DNA of 21,862 bases from Hyphomicrobiales bacterium (GTDB lineage: Bacteria; Pseudomonadota; Alphaproteobacteria; Rhizobiales; Xanthobacteraceae): NCBI GenBank assembly GCA_016210825.1, contig JACQTM010000080.1:1-21862 (forward strand). The letters run 5' to 3'. This document shows, piece after piece, positions 1-9,000 of this stretch. The notes under the pieces were generated by a model that made no database searches, was not told the DNA's origin, and saw only the letters and a program-made list of their open reading frames with translations. Made by a program: the position numbers and the translations under genes. How positions within the stretch are numbered: position 1 is the stretch's first letter; each line of letters starts with the position of its first letter.

Positions 1-1
1 G

Positions 2-850
2 TACCGGCCGACGCGGCTGTTTTGCGACACCATGCTTACGCGGCTCGGCGTCGAGACGACCTATTACGATCCCTTGATCGGCGCCGGGATCGCAGCATTG
101 CTCAAACCGAACACCAGGGCTGTCTTCGTCGAGGTGCCGGGTTCGCAAAGCTTCGAGATGCAGGACGTACCCGCCAGCGCCGCCGCGGCGCGGGCCAAGG
201 ATGTGACCGTGCTGATGGATAACACCTGGGCAACGCCGCTCTATTTTCGCGCGTTTGAGAAAGGCGTCGATCTTTCGATCCAGGCCGGCACGAAATATAT
301 CGGCGGGCATTCCGATCTGATGATCGGCACCGTGTCAGCGAATGCGGCATGGGCGCTGAGGCTCAAGGAGACGGTCACGACGCTCGGCCTATGCGCCGGG
401 CCTGACGACATCTACCTTGCCTTGCGCGGCTTGCGCACCATGGGAATCCGGCTTGAGCGCCATCAGCTATCGGGGCTCGCCGTCGCGCGTTGGCTCGCTG
501 GGCGCCCGGAAGTGGCGCGTGTGCTACATCCCGCGCTTGAAACCGATCCCGGCCACGCGCTGTGGAAACGCGACTTCTCTGGCTGCTCCGGATTGTTCAG
601 CGTTATCCTGAAACCCGCGCCCGAGGCCGCCGTGCACGCACTGCTCAATTCGCTCAAACTATTCGGGCTCGGGTATTCGTGGGGTGGCTACGAGAGCCTT
701 GCTATCCTGTTCGATTGCTCAAGCTATCGCACAGCAACGAAATGGGCGCCCGGCGGACCCGCGTTGCGTCTGCATATCGGGCTGGAAGATGTCAACGATC
801 TGATTGCCGACCTAGAGGCGGGATTTGCCGCATTCGCACGCGCACGATAA
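2..850 (+). CDS. metC: Cystathionine beta-lyase, PLP-dependent (5' end outside window)
   Basis: This is the C-terminal 282 residues of a Cys/Met-metabolism PLP enzyme. The frame is already open at base 2, and the first residues (YRPTRLFCDTMLTRLGVET) are internal family sequence, so the ATG at 32 is not the start. The PLP-binding lysine is in QAGTKYIGGHSD, with its codon at 293-295, and the upstream VLMDNTWATP carries the Asp that contacts the pyridine nitrogen. The late motifs SWGGYESL and LRLHIGLEDVNDLIADL fit cystathionine beta-lyase better than gamma-synthase. The enzyme splits cystathionine to homocysteine, pyruvate and ammonia in the cytoplasmic methionine pathway. About 110 residues should be missing, since full-length members have roughly 390. 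It ends four bases before the convergent gene at 855. The family is clear; a related C-S lyase activity cannot be excluded. Confidence 0.9.
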   Translation, partial: YRPTRLFCDTMLTRLGVETTYYDPLIGAGIAALLKPNTRAVFVEVPGSQSFEMQDVPASAAAARAKDVTVLMDNTWATPLYFRAFEKGVDLSIQAGTKYIGGHSDLMIGTVSANAAWALRLKETVTTLGLCAGPDDIYLALRGLRTMGIRLERHQLSGLAVARWLAGRPEVARVLHPALETDPGHALWKRDFSGCSGLFSVILKPAPEAAVHALLNSLKLFGLGYSWGGYESLAILFDCSSYRTATKWAPGGPALRLHIGLEDVNDLIADLEAGFAAFARAR

Positions 851-854
851 ATCA

Positions 855-1187
855 TCAACCGGTAGCCACCGCCTGATGGCGTTCGCGGTAAATGAAATAG
901 AGGTTTCGTACATAGATCAGAAGGCCGCCCCCTTGTCCAAGAATGAACACAGGGTCACGGCGATATATTGCGTAAATCAGCAGCATGACCCCGCCGGCGA
1001 CGGAAAAGAACCAGAACGTGATTGGAATCACGCTCCTGCCGACCCGCTCCGAGGCGATCCATTGCACGACGAAACGTCCCATAAACATCAACTGGGCGAC
1101 GAAGCCGAGCGCCACCCACCAGTCGAGTTGGAAAACGAAGACTTCCTGGAGATAAGTGCCGACAAGTCGCGCAAGATCACCGAGCAT
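855..1187 (-). CDS. Small membrane protein of the lipid A biosynthesis N-terminal (LAB_N) family
   Basis: This is a 110-residue, mostly hydrophobic protein with about three membrane segments (roughly residues 24-44, 53-74 and 80-100). It carries the family pattern: GRFVVQWIASE at 37-47, then S52, P55 and FWFFS at 58-62, and later RRDPVFILGQGGGL and YVRNL. The open frame runs further upstream to 1451. The start was set at the ATG at 1185-1187 because GGAGGT lies seven bases before it and the family sequence begins there. LAB_N is named for a domain also found on some LpxB proteins; its biochemical role is not settled, and free-standing copies usually sit beside membrane glycosyltransferases. 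Here it is the last gene after a PAP2 phosphatase (70-nt gap) and a GT83-type transferase. A part in moving or presenting a lipid-linked sugar is an inference. Confidence 0.85.
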   Translation of the reverse strand: MLGDLARLVGTYLQEVFVFQLDWWVALGFVAQLMFMGRFVVQWIASERVGRSVIPITFWFFSVAGGVMLLIYAIYRRDPVFILGQGGGLLIYVRNLYFIYRERHQAVATG

Positions 1188-1257
1188 TCGGATTACCTCC
1201 AGTATTTGCGAATTCGTGCCAGTCCGAGACGCCGGAAGCCTCGGTTGCGTGCCTTCT

Positions 1258-2124
1258 TTATTTGCCGGCGGCGGCGCGCACAACTCTTTTGACGCGCGCG
1301 AATGAAGGCCCGGGCATGGCGTGAATTTCACCTCCCGATGCCACCGCGAAGGCAAGCCCGCGCGCCGCGAAATAATTACGCACGAGAAGCGCCCCGAGCA
1401 TTCCAACCGCCGCCCCGACGAGCACATCGCTCGGATAATGCGCGGAGACAATCACGCGGCTGACCGCAATGACGATCGCATAACTCCACATAATCCATCG
1501 CGTTTTCGGCCACAGCGCACCGATCGCGATCGCCGCAGCAAAGGCCGTCGTGGCATGCCCCGATGGGATGCTGGCGAAAGCAGGATTCCATGAAAACGGC
1601 GAATAGGAAAACGGATCGAACGGTGGACCGGTCAGCGAGGGCCGCGCCCGTCCAATCAACCGTTTGACGATGGTGACGAAGAGGCCGGGAATTCCGATCG
1701 CAAGAAAAATAAACATCAGCCTCGCCGCAAGCGCCGCAAGTACAAGTCGGTTAACGCGCGTGAGCGCAAGCGCTCCAATCACCGCCATCGCAATCAAAAC
1801 GATCCCGATCGGCCACAGGAACCATCCAGACTTGCCGAAATCCGTAATTGTGTGAAAGAGGAAACCGATCCACCGCGGAACCAGCCGGGCGCCAGCCGCC
1901 ATCGCCGCATCGAACAGAAACATCTGCCAGATCGCCGCCGCAAGTACGATCACGGCGCCGGCAGTAAGCACGCTGAGCGTAAACATTCCGCCGCGCAGCG
2001 CGAAGGCGGCGCGTGGCGTACGTCGCAGTAATGCGAGGCCCGCGATGATGTTCTCGAACGTCCCGCGCAGCCGCGCGACAATAGCGTGGCCGGCGTCGGT
2101 TCCGGTATCTCCGGTCATGCTCAC
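1258..2124 (-). CDS. PAP2-family lipid phosphatase, integral membrane
   Basis: The 288-residue protein has about six hydrophobic segments and the three PAP2 phosphatase signatures. Motif 1 is KRLIGRARP (154-162), motif 2 is PSGH (187-190), and motif 3 is SRVIVSAHYPSD (222-233) with catalytic His229 and Asp233. Such enzymes remove phosphate from lipid phosphates or pyrophosphates at the outer face of the inner membrane. Relatives include undecaprenyl-pyrophosphatases of the PgpB type and the lipid A phosphatases LpxE and LpxF; the sequence alone does not say which applies here. The start is GTG at 2124, which overlaps the stop of the upstream glycosyltransferase (GTGA) and so suggests translational coupling. 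An ATG two codons in, at 2116-2118, is the alternative. The neighbours favour a lipid A or lipid-carrier substrate. Confidence 0.9.
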   Translation of the reverse strand: MSMTGDTGTDAGHAIVARLRGTFENIIAGLALLRRTPRAAFALRGGMFTLSVLTAGAVIVLAAAIWQMFLFDAAMAAGARLVPRWIGFLFHTITDFGKSGWFLWPIGIVLIAMAVIGALALTRVNRLVLAALAARLMFIFLAIGIPGLFVTIVKRLIGRARPSLTGPPFDPFSYSPFSWNPAFASIPSGHATTAFAAAIAIGALWPKTRWIMWSYAIVIAVSRVIVSAHYPSDVLVGAAVGMLGALLVRNYFAARGLAFAVASGGEIHAMPGPSFARVKRVVRAAAGK

Positions 2125-3845
2125 GGTTGCTCGCTCGTCTGGAACACGGCGATCGATAATTTGCGGCCGGTGCTCATATTGAATCCATCAATGCGCGTCC
2201 CGCGCTGATAGTGCAAGCCGATCGCTTCGGCGCGCTGCGCGAAAGCGCGTTCCAGCCGCATATCAATAAATGCGAAACGGCACCCGCCCCGGCGAAGAAA
2301 ATCCGCTGCGCCTGAAGCATCGGTCAAAACCGTCCGCGTACCCGCGAGAAAAACGAGGCTTGGCTCATGATAACCGGCTGCCGCGGCTACTGGATCGGAA
2401 CAATTTGCTTCGCGCAGCGTCTGCGACAGCTGCATGCTTGACCACAGTGGTGAAGCATATGGCAGAACAACCCCATAGATCGCGTACGCGACGAAGATGG
2501 ACGACATCGCCGCCCGTAGCAGCGCGCGTTCGGCACCATCCGCTTCATAGAGCCACCAGGCGCGATATCCGAATATCACCGCCGCCGCAGCGAACGGCCA
2601 AGCGTAGAGGCCGAGATCGCCCGAAATGGCGATCAGGCCGGCAATAGCGGCAAGGCCGATGATCGCCGGAACGAGGAACCACCACAGCGTACCGCGCACT
2701 AGCCAGCGTGCCTGCGATAGCCGGTTGAAGTTCAAGCATCCCGCGATCAGGATGGCGATGGCGGGATAAAGCGGCAATACGTAATGCGGCAGTTTAGTTG
2801 GAACGAGCTCGAAGACGATCCACGCCGGAACGAGCCACGCCAGCAGGAAACGCGCGGGTGCTTCATTGCGCGCGGTGAAGACGTGTTTCGCCGCGAGGCC
2901 AGCCAACATCGAGCCCGGCCAGAACGTGAGAAAGAAAAAGACCAGGTAATAGCCGGGGGGCGCACCGTGGGATTCCTGTCCGCCGGCCACCTTGCCGAAC
3001 ATGTCATGACCCACCGCCTGGTTGAAGAACGCGAGCCCCGAACGGCTCAAAATCAGAAGAAACCACGGGAGCACGAGGATGATCAGCCAGGCTAAACCAG
3101 CAATCGGCTTGAGCGCCCAAATCCAACGCATTGAGCGGTCGTAAATGATGAGCGCCGCAACCGTGAGCCCGACAACCATCAAGATCACTGGACCTTTAAG
3201 CAGAATGCCCGCCGCGATCGCGGTCCAGAAGATCATAGGCGCCGTCCAACCCTGGTGGCTTGTAGCGTCGCGCGCCGCGCCGAGATATATACGCGCCATG
3301 GCGCCCATCGCGGCGACGATGCTCGCGAGCAACATCGCGTCGGTCTTGGCCAATCGCACCTCAACACCGAGCAGAATAGAAACCGCAAGCATGATCGCCG
3401 CGAGTGCAGCCGCGCGTCGCGAGACGAAAGCGAGCGCGGCCCAATAAGTCAGCAGCACGGCGCCGATCGCACCGATCAGCGATGGTATGCGGTAGAGCCA
3501 GATTGTTGTGAAGGCGTCGGACACCCCGGCGGCATTCGCCGTCTTCACCACCGCTGCCTGCAGCCAATAGATTCCGACCGGCTTTTTGTAACGGACGTCC
3601 TCCTGGAAACGGATGTCCACATAGTCGCCTCGCTGCACCATCTGCTTGGTGGCTTGGGCGAACCGCGCCTCATCGCGATCGACGGGCGGAATCTGGAAAA
3701 ATCCGGGCAGGAAGGCGATTAGACAGACGAGCACGAGCATTGCCGCCGCACGACGATGATTGATCGTGGCGTAATCGAGAATGACGGAGAGGCCCCGGCC
3801 AAGCCAGGGTGTCCGCGGTTTACCGGTATGTGCCGTATCCATCAT
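2121..3845 (-). CDS. ArnT-like GT83 membrane glycosyltransferase
   Basis: This is a 574-residue polytopic protein with about twelve membrane segments and the ArnT/PMT-type GT-C layout. The first periplasmic loop has PVDRDEARFAQATKQM, with the family acidic pair at D59/E60 (numbered from the ATG at 3845). It is followed by YKKPVGIYWLQA, the loop conserved in ArnT relatives, and later by the typical LPHYVLPLYPAIAI. These enzymes move a sugar from a polyprenyl phosphate to lipid A or another acceptor on the periplasmic side. Known branches include ArnT (aminoarabinose) and the rhizobial Rgt proteins (galacturonic acid); the sugar here is unknown. A double ATG at 3845/3842 was taken as the start. 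A GTG at 3872 in the same frame is possible, and neither has a strong ribosome binding site. The gene overlaps the following PAP2 gene by four bases. Confidence 0.85.
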   Translation of the reverse strand: MMDTAHTGKPRTPWLGRGLSVILDYATINHRRAAAMLVLVCLIAFLPGFFQIPPVDRDEARFAQATKQMVQRGDYVDIRFQEDVRYKKPVGIYWLQAAVVKTANAAGVSDAFTTIWLYRIPSLIGAIGAVLLTYWAALAFVSRRAAALAAIMLAVSILLGVEVRLAKTDAMLLASIVAAMGAMARIYLGAARDATSHQGWTAPMIFWTAIAAGILLKGPVILMVVGLTVAALIIYDRSMRWIWALKPIAGLAWLIILVLPWFLLILSRSGLAFFNQAVGHDMFGKVAGGQESHGAPPGYYLVFFFLTFWPGSMLAGLAAKHVFTARNEAPARFLLAWLVPAWIVFELVPTKLPHYVLPLYPAIAILIAGCLNFNRLSQARWLVRGTLWWFLVPAIIGLAAIAGLIAISGDLGLYAWPFAAAAVIFGYRAWWLYEADGAERALLRAAMSSIFVAYAIYGVVLPYASPLWSSMQLSQTLREANCSDPVAAAAGYHEPSLVFLAGTRTVLTDASGAADFLRRGGCRFAFIDMRLERAFAQRAEAIGLHYQRGTRIDGFNMSTGRKLSIAVFQTSEQP

Positions 3846-3934
3846 GCTTGTGCGAATGCAAAAATCGTCCACGACAATAATTAAAGAAATCCACGCGCCC
3901 GCGAAAGCACAGTCACGAGAGCGTACGAAAGTGC

Positions 3935-6001
3935 CTATTGCAGGCGGATCATGACGCTATCGGCGGCCCCGTTGGCATCGGTAACGGTCAATCGAACGAA
4001 GCCCGGCCCCTCGGGCTCAAAGAGGACCGAACGCCGGCCATCGCCGTCCTTAATTGGCACGCCGTTTGCGAGCACGGTCAATGGCGCGATGCCGCCGACG
4101 ATCTTCAATGCCACGGGATCGCGCCGGCCAGCGGCGGAGCCGAGTTCAATGCGGGCGCCGTCCGGCGGAAACAAGATGCGCGGGGGTTGCCCCGACGCTT
4201 GCCCCGCCAACACTCCCGGCCGATAGCGCTGGAGTGTCACGGGAAGTTTTGTGTTCACCGCCAATAGGACCCCTTTGGGCGCGCGCGACAGCGGTGCGGG
4301 CGACTGCCCGATGCGCGCGAAGGCATCGAACAGAATTGGGGCAGCGGCCGTTCGTCCGATCAAGCCCGGCATTGGCGCGCCGTCGGGGCGGCCGGCCCAG
4401 ACACCGATGGTACGCTTGCCATCGAAGCCGAGCGCCCAGGCATCGCGATAGCCATAGGATGTTCCGGTTTTAAAGGCGATGCGGCCGGACGAGGCATTAT
4501 CCGGCGGCGGCGTGCCGATCAGTGCGTTTGCGACGTACCATGCGGCGGCCGGATCGAATAGCCGTGCCGGTTGCGGCGGCGTGCCCGCATCATCAGCGCG
4601 TTCGGTCAGCGGCAGCGCCGTGCCGCCGCGCGCAATTCCGGCATAGAGCATAGTCAGATCGCCAAGCTTGGCGCCGACGCCGCCGAGCGCAATCGCAAGT
4701 CCCGGCGCTTCGTCTTTCGGCAATACGAGCGTACCGCCGATTTGCGCCAGCCGTCCTAGCAGACGGCTCGGGCCGATATTATCGAGCAGCATCACGGCGG
4801 GGACATTGAGTGACATCTGCAGCGCATGGCGCACCGTCACGGTGCCCTGAAAAGTCAGGTCGAAATTCTCCGGCGCATAGGCGCCGAACCGCACCGGGCG
4901 ATCCTCAATCAGCGTTTCCGGATGCACAAGACCGTCCTCGAAAGCGAGGCCGTAGATGAACGGCTTTAGCGCGGAGCCGGGCGAGCGCAAGGCCGCCGTC
5001 ATGTCAATTTGGCCGGCGCGGCGCGCGTCGAAATAATCGGCGGAAGCAACACGGGCGCGAACATTACCGGTTGCATGTTCCACGGCCAGGATGGCGACCG
5101 AAATATCGTGGCCAAGAATTTGCGCACGCTCACGCGCCAGATCTTCGAGCCTTTTTTGCAAAGGTGCATCGATCGTCATCCGGTGCAGCTTGCGCCCGGG
5201 CACAGCCGCAACCGCCGCATCGGCCGCATGTGGCGCAAGCATCGGCATCGGGCGACGCATCACCGGTACTTTTTCGTTTCTCGCCAGCGCAATCTCGTCA
5301 CCGGGGATGACCGCGGAATGAGCAATGCGTTCGAGCACGCGGTCGCGCGCCTGACGCGCGGCCTCGGGCGCGCGGTCGGGCCGCCGCGCCTCCGGCGATT
5401 GCGGAAGCGCCACGAGCAAGGCCGCCTGCGCCAGCGTCAAACGACGTGGCTCCTTGCCGAAATAGGACAGTGACGCCGCGCGGATACCTTCGAGGTTGCC
5501 GCCATAGGGCGCGAGGCTGAGATAGAGCGTGAGAATCTCGTCCTTGGAATAATGACGCTCGAGCTGCACCGCACGCACCATCTGCCGCAGTTTGACAAGC
5601 ACGCTGCGCTCACTACGTGGTTCGATCAGGCGCGCGACCTGCATCGTGAGGGTGGAGGCGCCGGAGACGATCCGGCCGTTCGTTGCGAGGAGCCAGGCGG
5701 CGCGCAAAAACGCGAGCGGATCGATGCCGTCATGCGCATAGAAGCGCTTGTCCTCGTAGGCGACGAGCATGCGAACGAAGCGCGGATCGACGTCGCTCAT
5801 GTCCACGGGCAGCCGCCAGCGGCCGTCGCGCGTCGCATAAGGCCGCAACAGACGCCCGTCGCGATCGACGACGATCGTCGAAAATTCAAGGTCCTCCGCC
5901 CGCGGCAACGGGCCAAGCGCGGCGATCCACACGGTGCCCGTGAGCAGCATCGCGCCGAGCGCGATGCCGGCAACGATGAGAGGATGCCGCGCCGCGGTCA
6001 T
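3935..6001 (-). CDS. pbpC: Penicillin-binding protein 1C (bifunctional glycosyltransferase/transpeptidase)
   Basis: The protein has 688 residues. An N-terminal membrane anchor (about 8-30) precedes a GT51 glycosyltransferase domain: VAYEDKRFYAHDG with catalytic E83, then GASTLTMQVARL (114-125). The transpeptidase domain has SALK (S343 nucleophile, K346), SLN (397-399) and KTGT (511-514). The last 80 residues (from ILFPPDGARIELG) match the PBP1C C-terminal domain. It is somewhat shorter than E. coli PBP1C (770). It polymerises and crosslinks peptidoglycan in the periplasm. Its ATG (5999-6001) overlaps the stop of the alpha-2-macroglobulin gene (ATGA), the conserved bacterial pairing thought to join wall repair with protease trapping. 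An open frame extends upstream to 6229, but that part only shadows the neighbour. All active-site motifs are intact. Confidence 0.96.
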   Translation of the reverse strand: MTAARHPLIVAGIALGAMLLTGTVWIAALGPLPRAEDLEFSTIVVDRDGRLLRPYATRDGRWRLPVDMSDVDPRFVRMLVAYEDKRFYAHDGIDPLAFLRAAWLLATNGRIVSGASTLTMQVARLIEPRSERSVLVKLRQMVRAVQLERHYSKDEILTLYLSLAPYGGNLEGIRAASLSYFGKEPRRLTLAQAALLVALPQSPEARRPDRAPEAARQARDRVLERIAHSAVIPGDEIALARNEKVPVMRRPMPMLAPHAADAAVAAVPGRKLHRMTIDAPLQKRLEDLARERAQILGHDISVAILAVEHATGNVRARVASADYFDARRAGQIDMTAALRSPGSALKPFIYGLAFEDGLVHPETLIEDRPVRFGAYAPENFDLTFQGTVTVRHALQMSLNVPAVMLLDNIGPSRLLGRLAQIGGTLVLPKDEAPGLAIALGGVGAKLGDLTMLYAGIARGGTALPLTERADDAGTPPQPARLFDPAAAWYVANALIGTPPPDNASSGRIAFKTGTSYGYRDAWALGFDGKRTIGVWAGRPDGAPMPGLIGRTAAAPILFDAFARIGQSPAPLSRAPKGVLLAVNTKLPVTLQRYRPGVLAGQASGQPPRILFPPDGARIELGSAAGRRDPVALKIVGGIAPLTVLANGVPIKDGDGRRSVLFEPEGPGFVRLTVTDANGAADSVMIRLQ

Positions 6002-9000
6002 TTTGCCGCCGTGATCTCGATGCCGCCGGTCGCCGTGCGGCCGAAGCGCTCGGGCCGGTACATGTCCTCCACATATGCCTGCGGATGCACGTACTTGCCC
6101 GGCGAGACCGCGCGCACCACATAGGCCACCGCGAAGAGCGGCGAATCCTTCGGCCCGCGCTCGAAGGCGGCGGTGAAACGATCGTCGCGAAATTCCGAAT
6201 GCACCGGCGTGACCGCGCTCTCGATCCACGCCAGCGTTCCGGTCTCGCCCGAGGATACGAGACGCGGATTGTCGATCTCAAATCCGGCCGGCAGATAATC
6301 GGCAACGATGATGCGGCCGAAACGCGGCTCCGGTTCGGTGATTTTGAGCACGACGGCCAGGCGCTGGTTCTGCTTCACCGTGGCGACGTCCGCGGGCTCG
6401 CCATCGAGCGTGTAATAGAGCCGCTCGATCTGGAAACCTTTCTCCGCCGCCGGCTCCGGCGTAAGCGGCGCGCCGGAAACGGTGACGACCGCTTTTAATT
6501 CGGCGTCGCCCTCGTTTGTCACCCGCAGCGGATTGACCTGCAATTCGATGTTTCGCGAATTGCGGTAAAGTGGGCCCTTGGTGCCCTGCCCGTTGACACT
6601 CAAGGCCATGCCGGCATCCTTGCCGATGGCGCGGGCGGCAAGCACGAGCCAGGCATTTTCCTGGGTTGAGGTCTGATCGCTGATCGCGCGCGCCGCCTCG
6701 ATGCGCTGCACCGCCGCGGTGATCGTTGGCCGCGGCGCGTTGCCTTCGGCGGCAAGCGTGACCAGCGCCGCCGCGTCGCGCAGCTGTGAGCCGTAGTCGG
6801 CGCGCCCGAATTCGAGGCCGGGCTGCGGTGTGATCGCGGCAAGCGCCGCCGCATAGACGCGTTCGGCACGCGCGCGGTCTCCGAGCAGGCCGAGTGCCGC
6901 CGCGATCTGCGCCTTGGCAATTGGCGTTGCAAGATCGGAAAGTTTGGCGTCGGCGAGATAGCGCAGATCGCCGAGCGGTGCTGCGCCGTTGCGCGCCAGC
7001 ACATAGAGCGCATAAGCGAGATCGCGGCCGCCGTCTTTCGCCGGCTCGGGTGCGATGCCGGTGAAATTTCGCAATCTGTCGACGGCGAGCTTGAACGCGA
7101 CATCGGGTACCGCAAAACCGCGCTCGCGCGCCCGTGTCAGGAAGTCCGTAACATAAGCGTCGAGCCAGGCATCGTCACCGCCCACCGACCACAATCCGAA
7201 TGAGCCGTCCGGTCCCTGGCGCGCCAGCAGCCTCTCAATCGCGTCACGGATGCGCTGGTCGACGGCGACGTCGAGGGCAAGATGCGCTTCGCTCGCAAGA
7301 TCGTTGACATAGAGCAGCGGCAGCGCGCGGCTCGTGATTTGCTCGGCACAGCCAAATGGATAGCGGTCGAGTGCTTTGAGCAAGGTCGCGGCATCGAGTG
7401 CGATCGAAGGTCCGACCGATATGGCAACGCTGCCCGATCCCGGCACAAGATCGGCGAAAAGATCTCCTGACAGCGTCAGACTTTCACCCTTGGCAATGGT
7501 GCGCACCGTGCGCCGCGCCAAGATCTGCGTCGCCGGCTTGACGCTGAGCGGGTAACTTCGCGCGAGCGCAAATCCGCCCGGACCGGTCACGCTGACACCG
7601 ACCGTCGCCGCGCCCGCAGCCGATGCCGAAAGCGGCACGGTGATGGATGTGCGTTGCTTGGCCGCGAGACGGATGGCGCTGCCTGTCCCCTCGCCCGCGC
7701 TAAGTGGACCGTCGGCCTTCAGCGCAATCTTATATTCGCCCGCCTCGCCCTCGACATTGTCGAGTTCAAGATGCATGGCGCCGCGATCGCCGGTGAGCAG
7801 GAAGCGCGGCAGTGTCGCGGTCAGCACCACCGGATCGCGCACGGTGACGTCGCCCACGGCCTTGCCAAGCTTGTCCTTGCTCCAGGCAACCGCCATGACG
7901 CGAACCGTTCCGGCAAACGCCGGGATATCGAAGGCGACGTTCGCCGTGCCGTCGGCTGTGACCTTGACGATGCCGGAATAAAGCGCGAGCGGCGCCTGGG
8001 TCGGCGGGCTGCCGGTGATCTCGGCACCGGCGTCACCGCCGGTCTTGATCTGCCCGCGCGTTCCCTGCATGCCGTCAATCAACTGGCCGTAGAGGTCGCG
8101 GATCTCGGCAGTGAGGCGGCGCTGACCGAAATAGAAATCGTCGGGCGCCGGCGGCTTGTAGTTGGTCAGATTGAGGATGCCGACATCGACTGCGGCGATG
8201 ACAACCCGCGCCTCATCACCATTCGCAAGCCCGGTGAGTTTAACCGGCACATTCAGCGCTGAGTTCGGGCGCACGAGCTGCGGCAGCGTCATGTCGAGGG
8301 CGAGCGTGCGCGCCGCGCGATCGATGGAAAACCATTGCACACCTATGGCGCGGCCGGGCATGCGCTGGGCTTGCGCATCGAGCGGACGGCGCAGCGTCGC
8401 CACCACATAGGCACCGTTGCCCCAGTCTTTGCCGACTTTCAGCGGAATCTGCGCGACGCCCGGTTTCACCTCGACGGTCGCCGTCGCCAATAGCCGGTCG
8501 CCGATCACGTTGACGGTGACGCGTCCTGCGCTGCGCGCGGTGACGGCGACGGTCATGGCGTCGCCCGGCTTGTATTCGGATTTATCGACGGCGATCTCGA
8601 GCAGGTCGGGCGTGTCGGCGCTTGCCTCCGCGTAAAAGCCGGCATCGAAGCCGACCGACGTGGCAAGCCCGCCCGCCTGTGTGCTCGAAACTTCGAGGCG
8701 ATAACGGCCCCAGGTGACCGGAAGCGAGATGCGGCCGGGCGCGTTGGCCGCAGTGTCGACCGTCCCATCGGCGACACGCCGCGTAAGCTTGATCGGTTCG
8801 TAGTCCCAGCGCCCTTCTCTGCGGTACCACTGATATCGCGTCTCGATCTTCAGCAATTCGTAGCGCAGCCCCTGCCGCGCCGTTTGTTTGCCGTCGGGCT
8901 GGACGACGGCGACATCGAAAGTCGCATTGTCTTTCTCGCCAAGCGAGCGTCCGGAGAACAGTGGCTTGACGCCGATCATGTCGGTTTCAGGAGTCACCGG

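Noticed and set aside
1188..1451. N-terminal extension of the LAB_N frame
   Set aside because: The added residues overlap the PAP2 gene, show no conserved sequence, and the ATG at 1187 has an excellent ribosome binding site.
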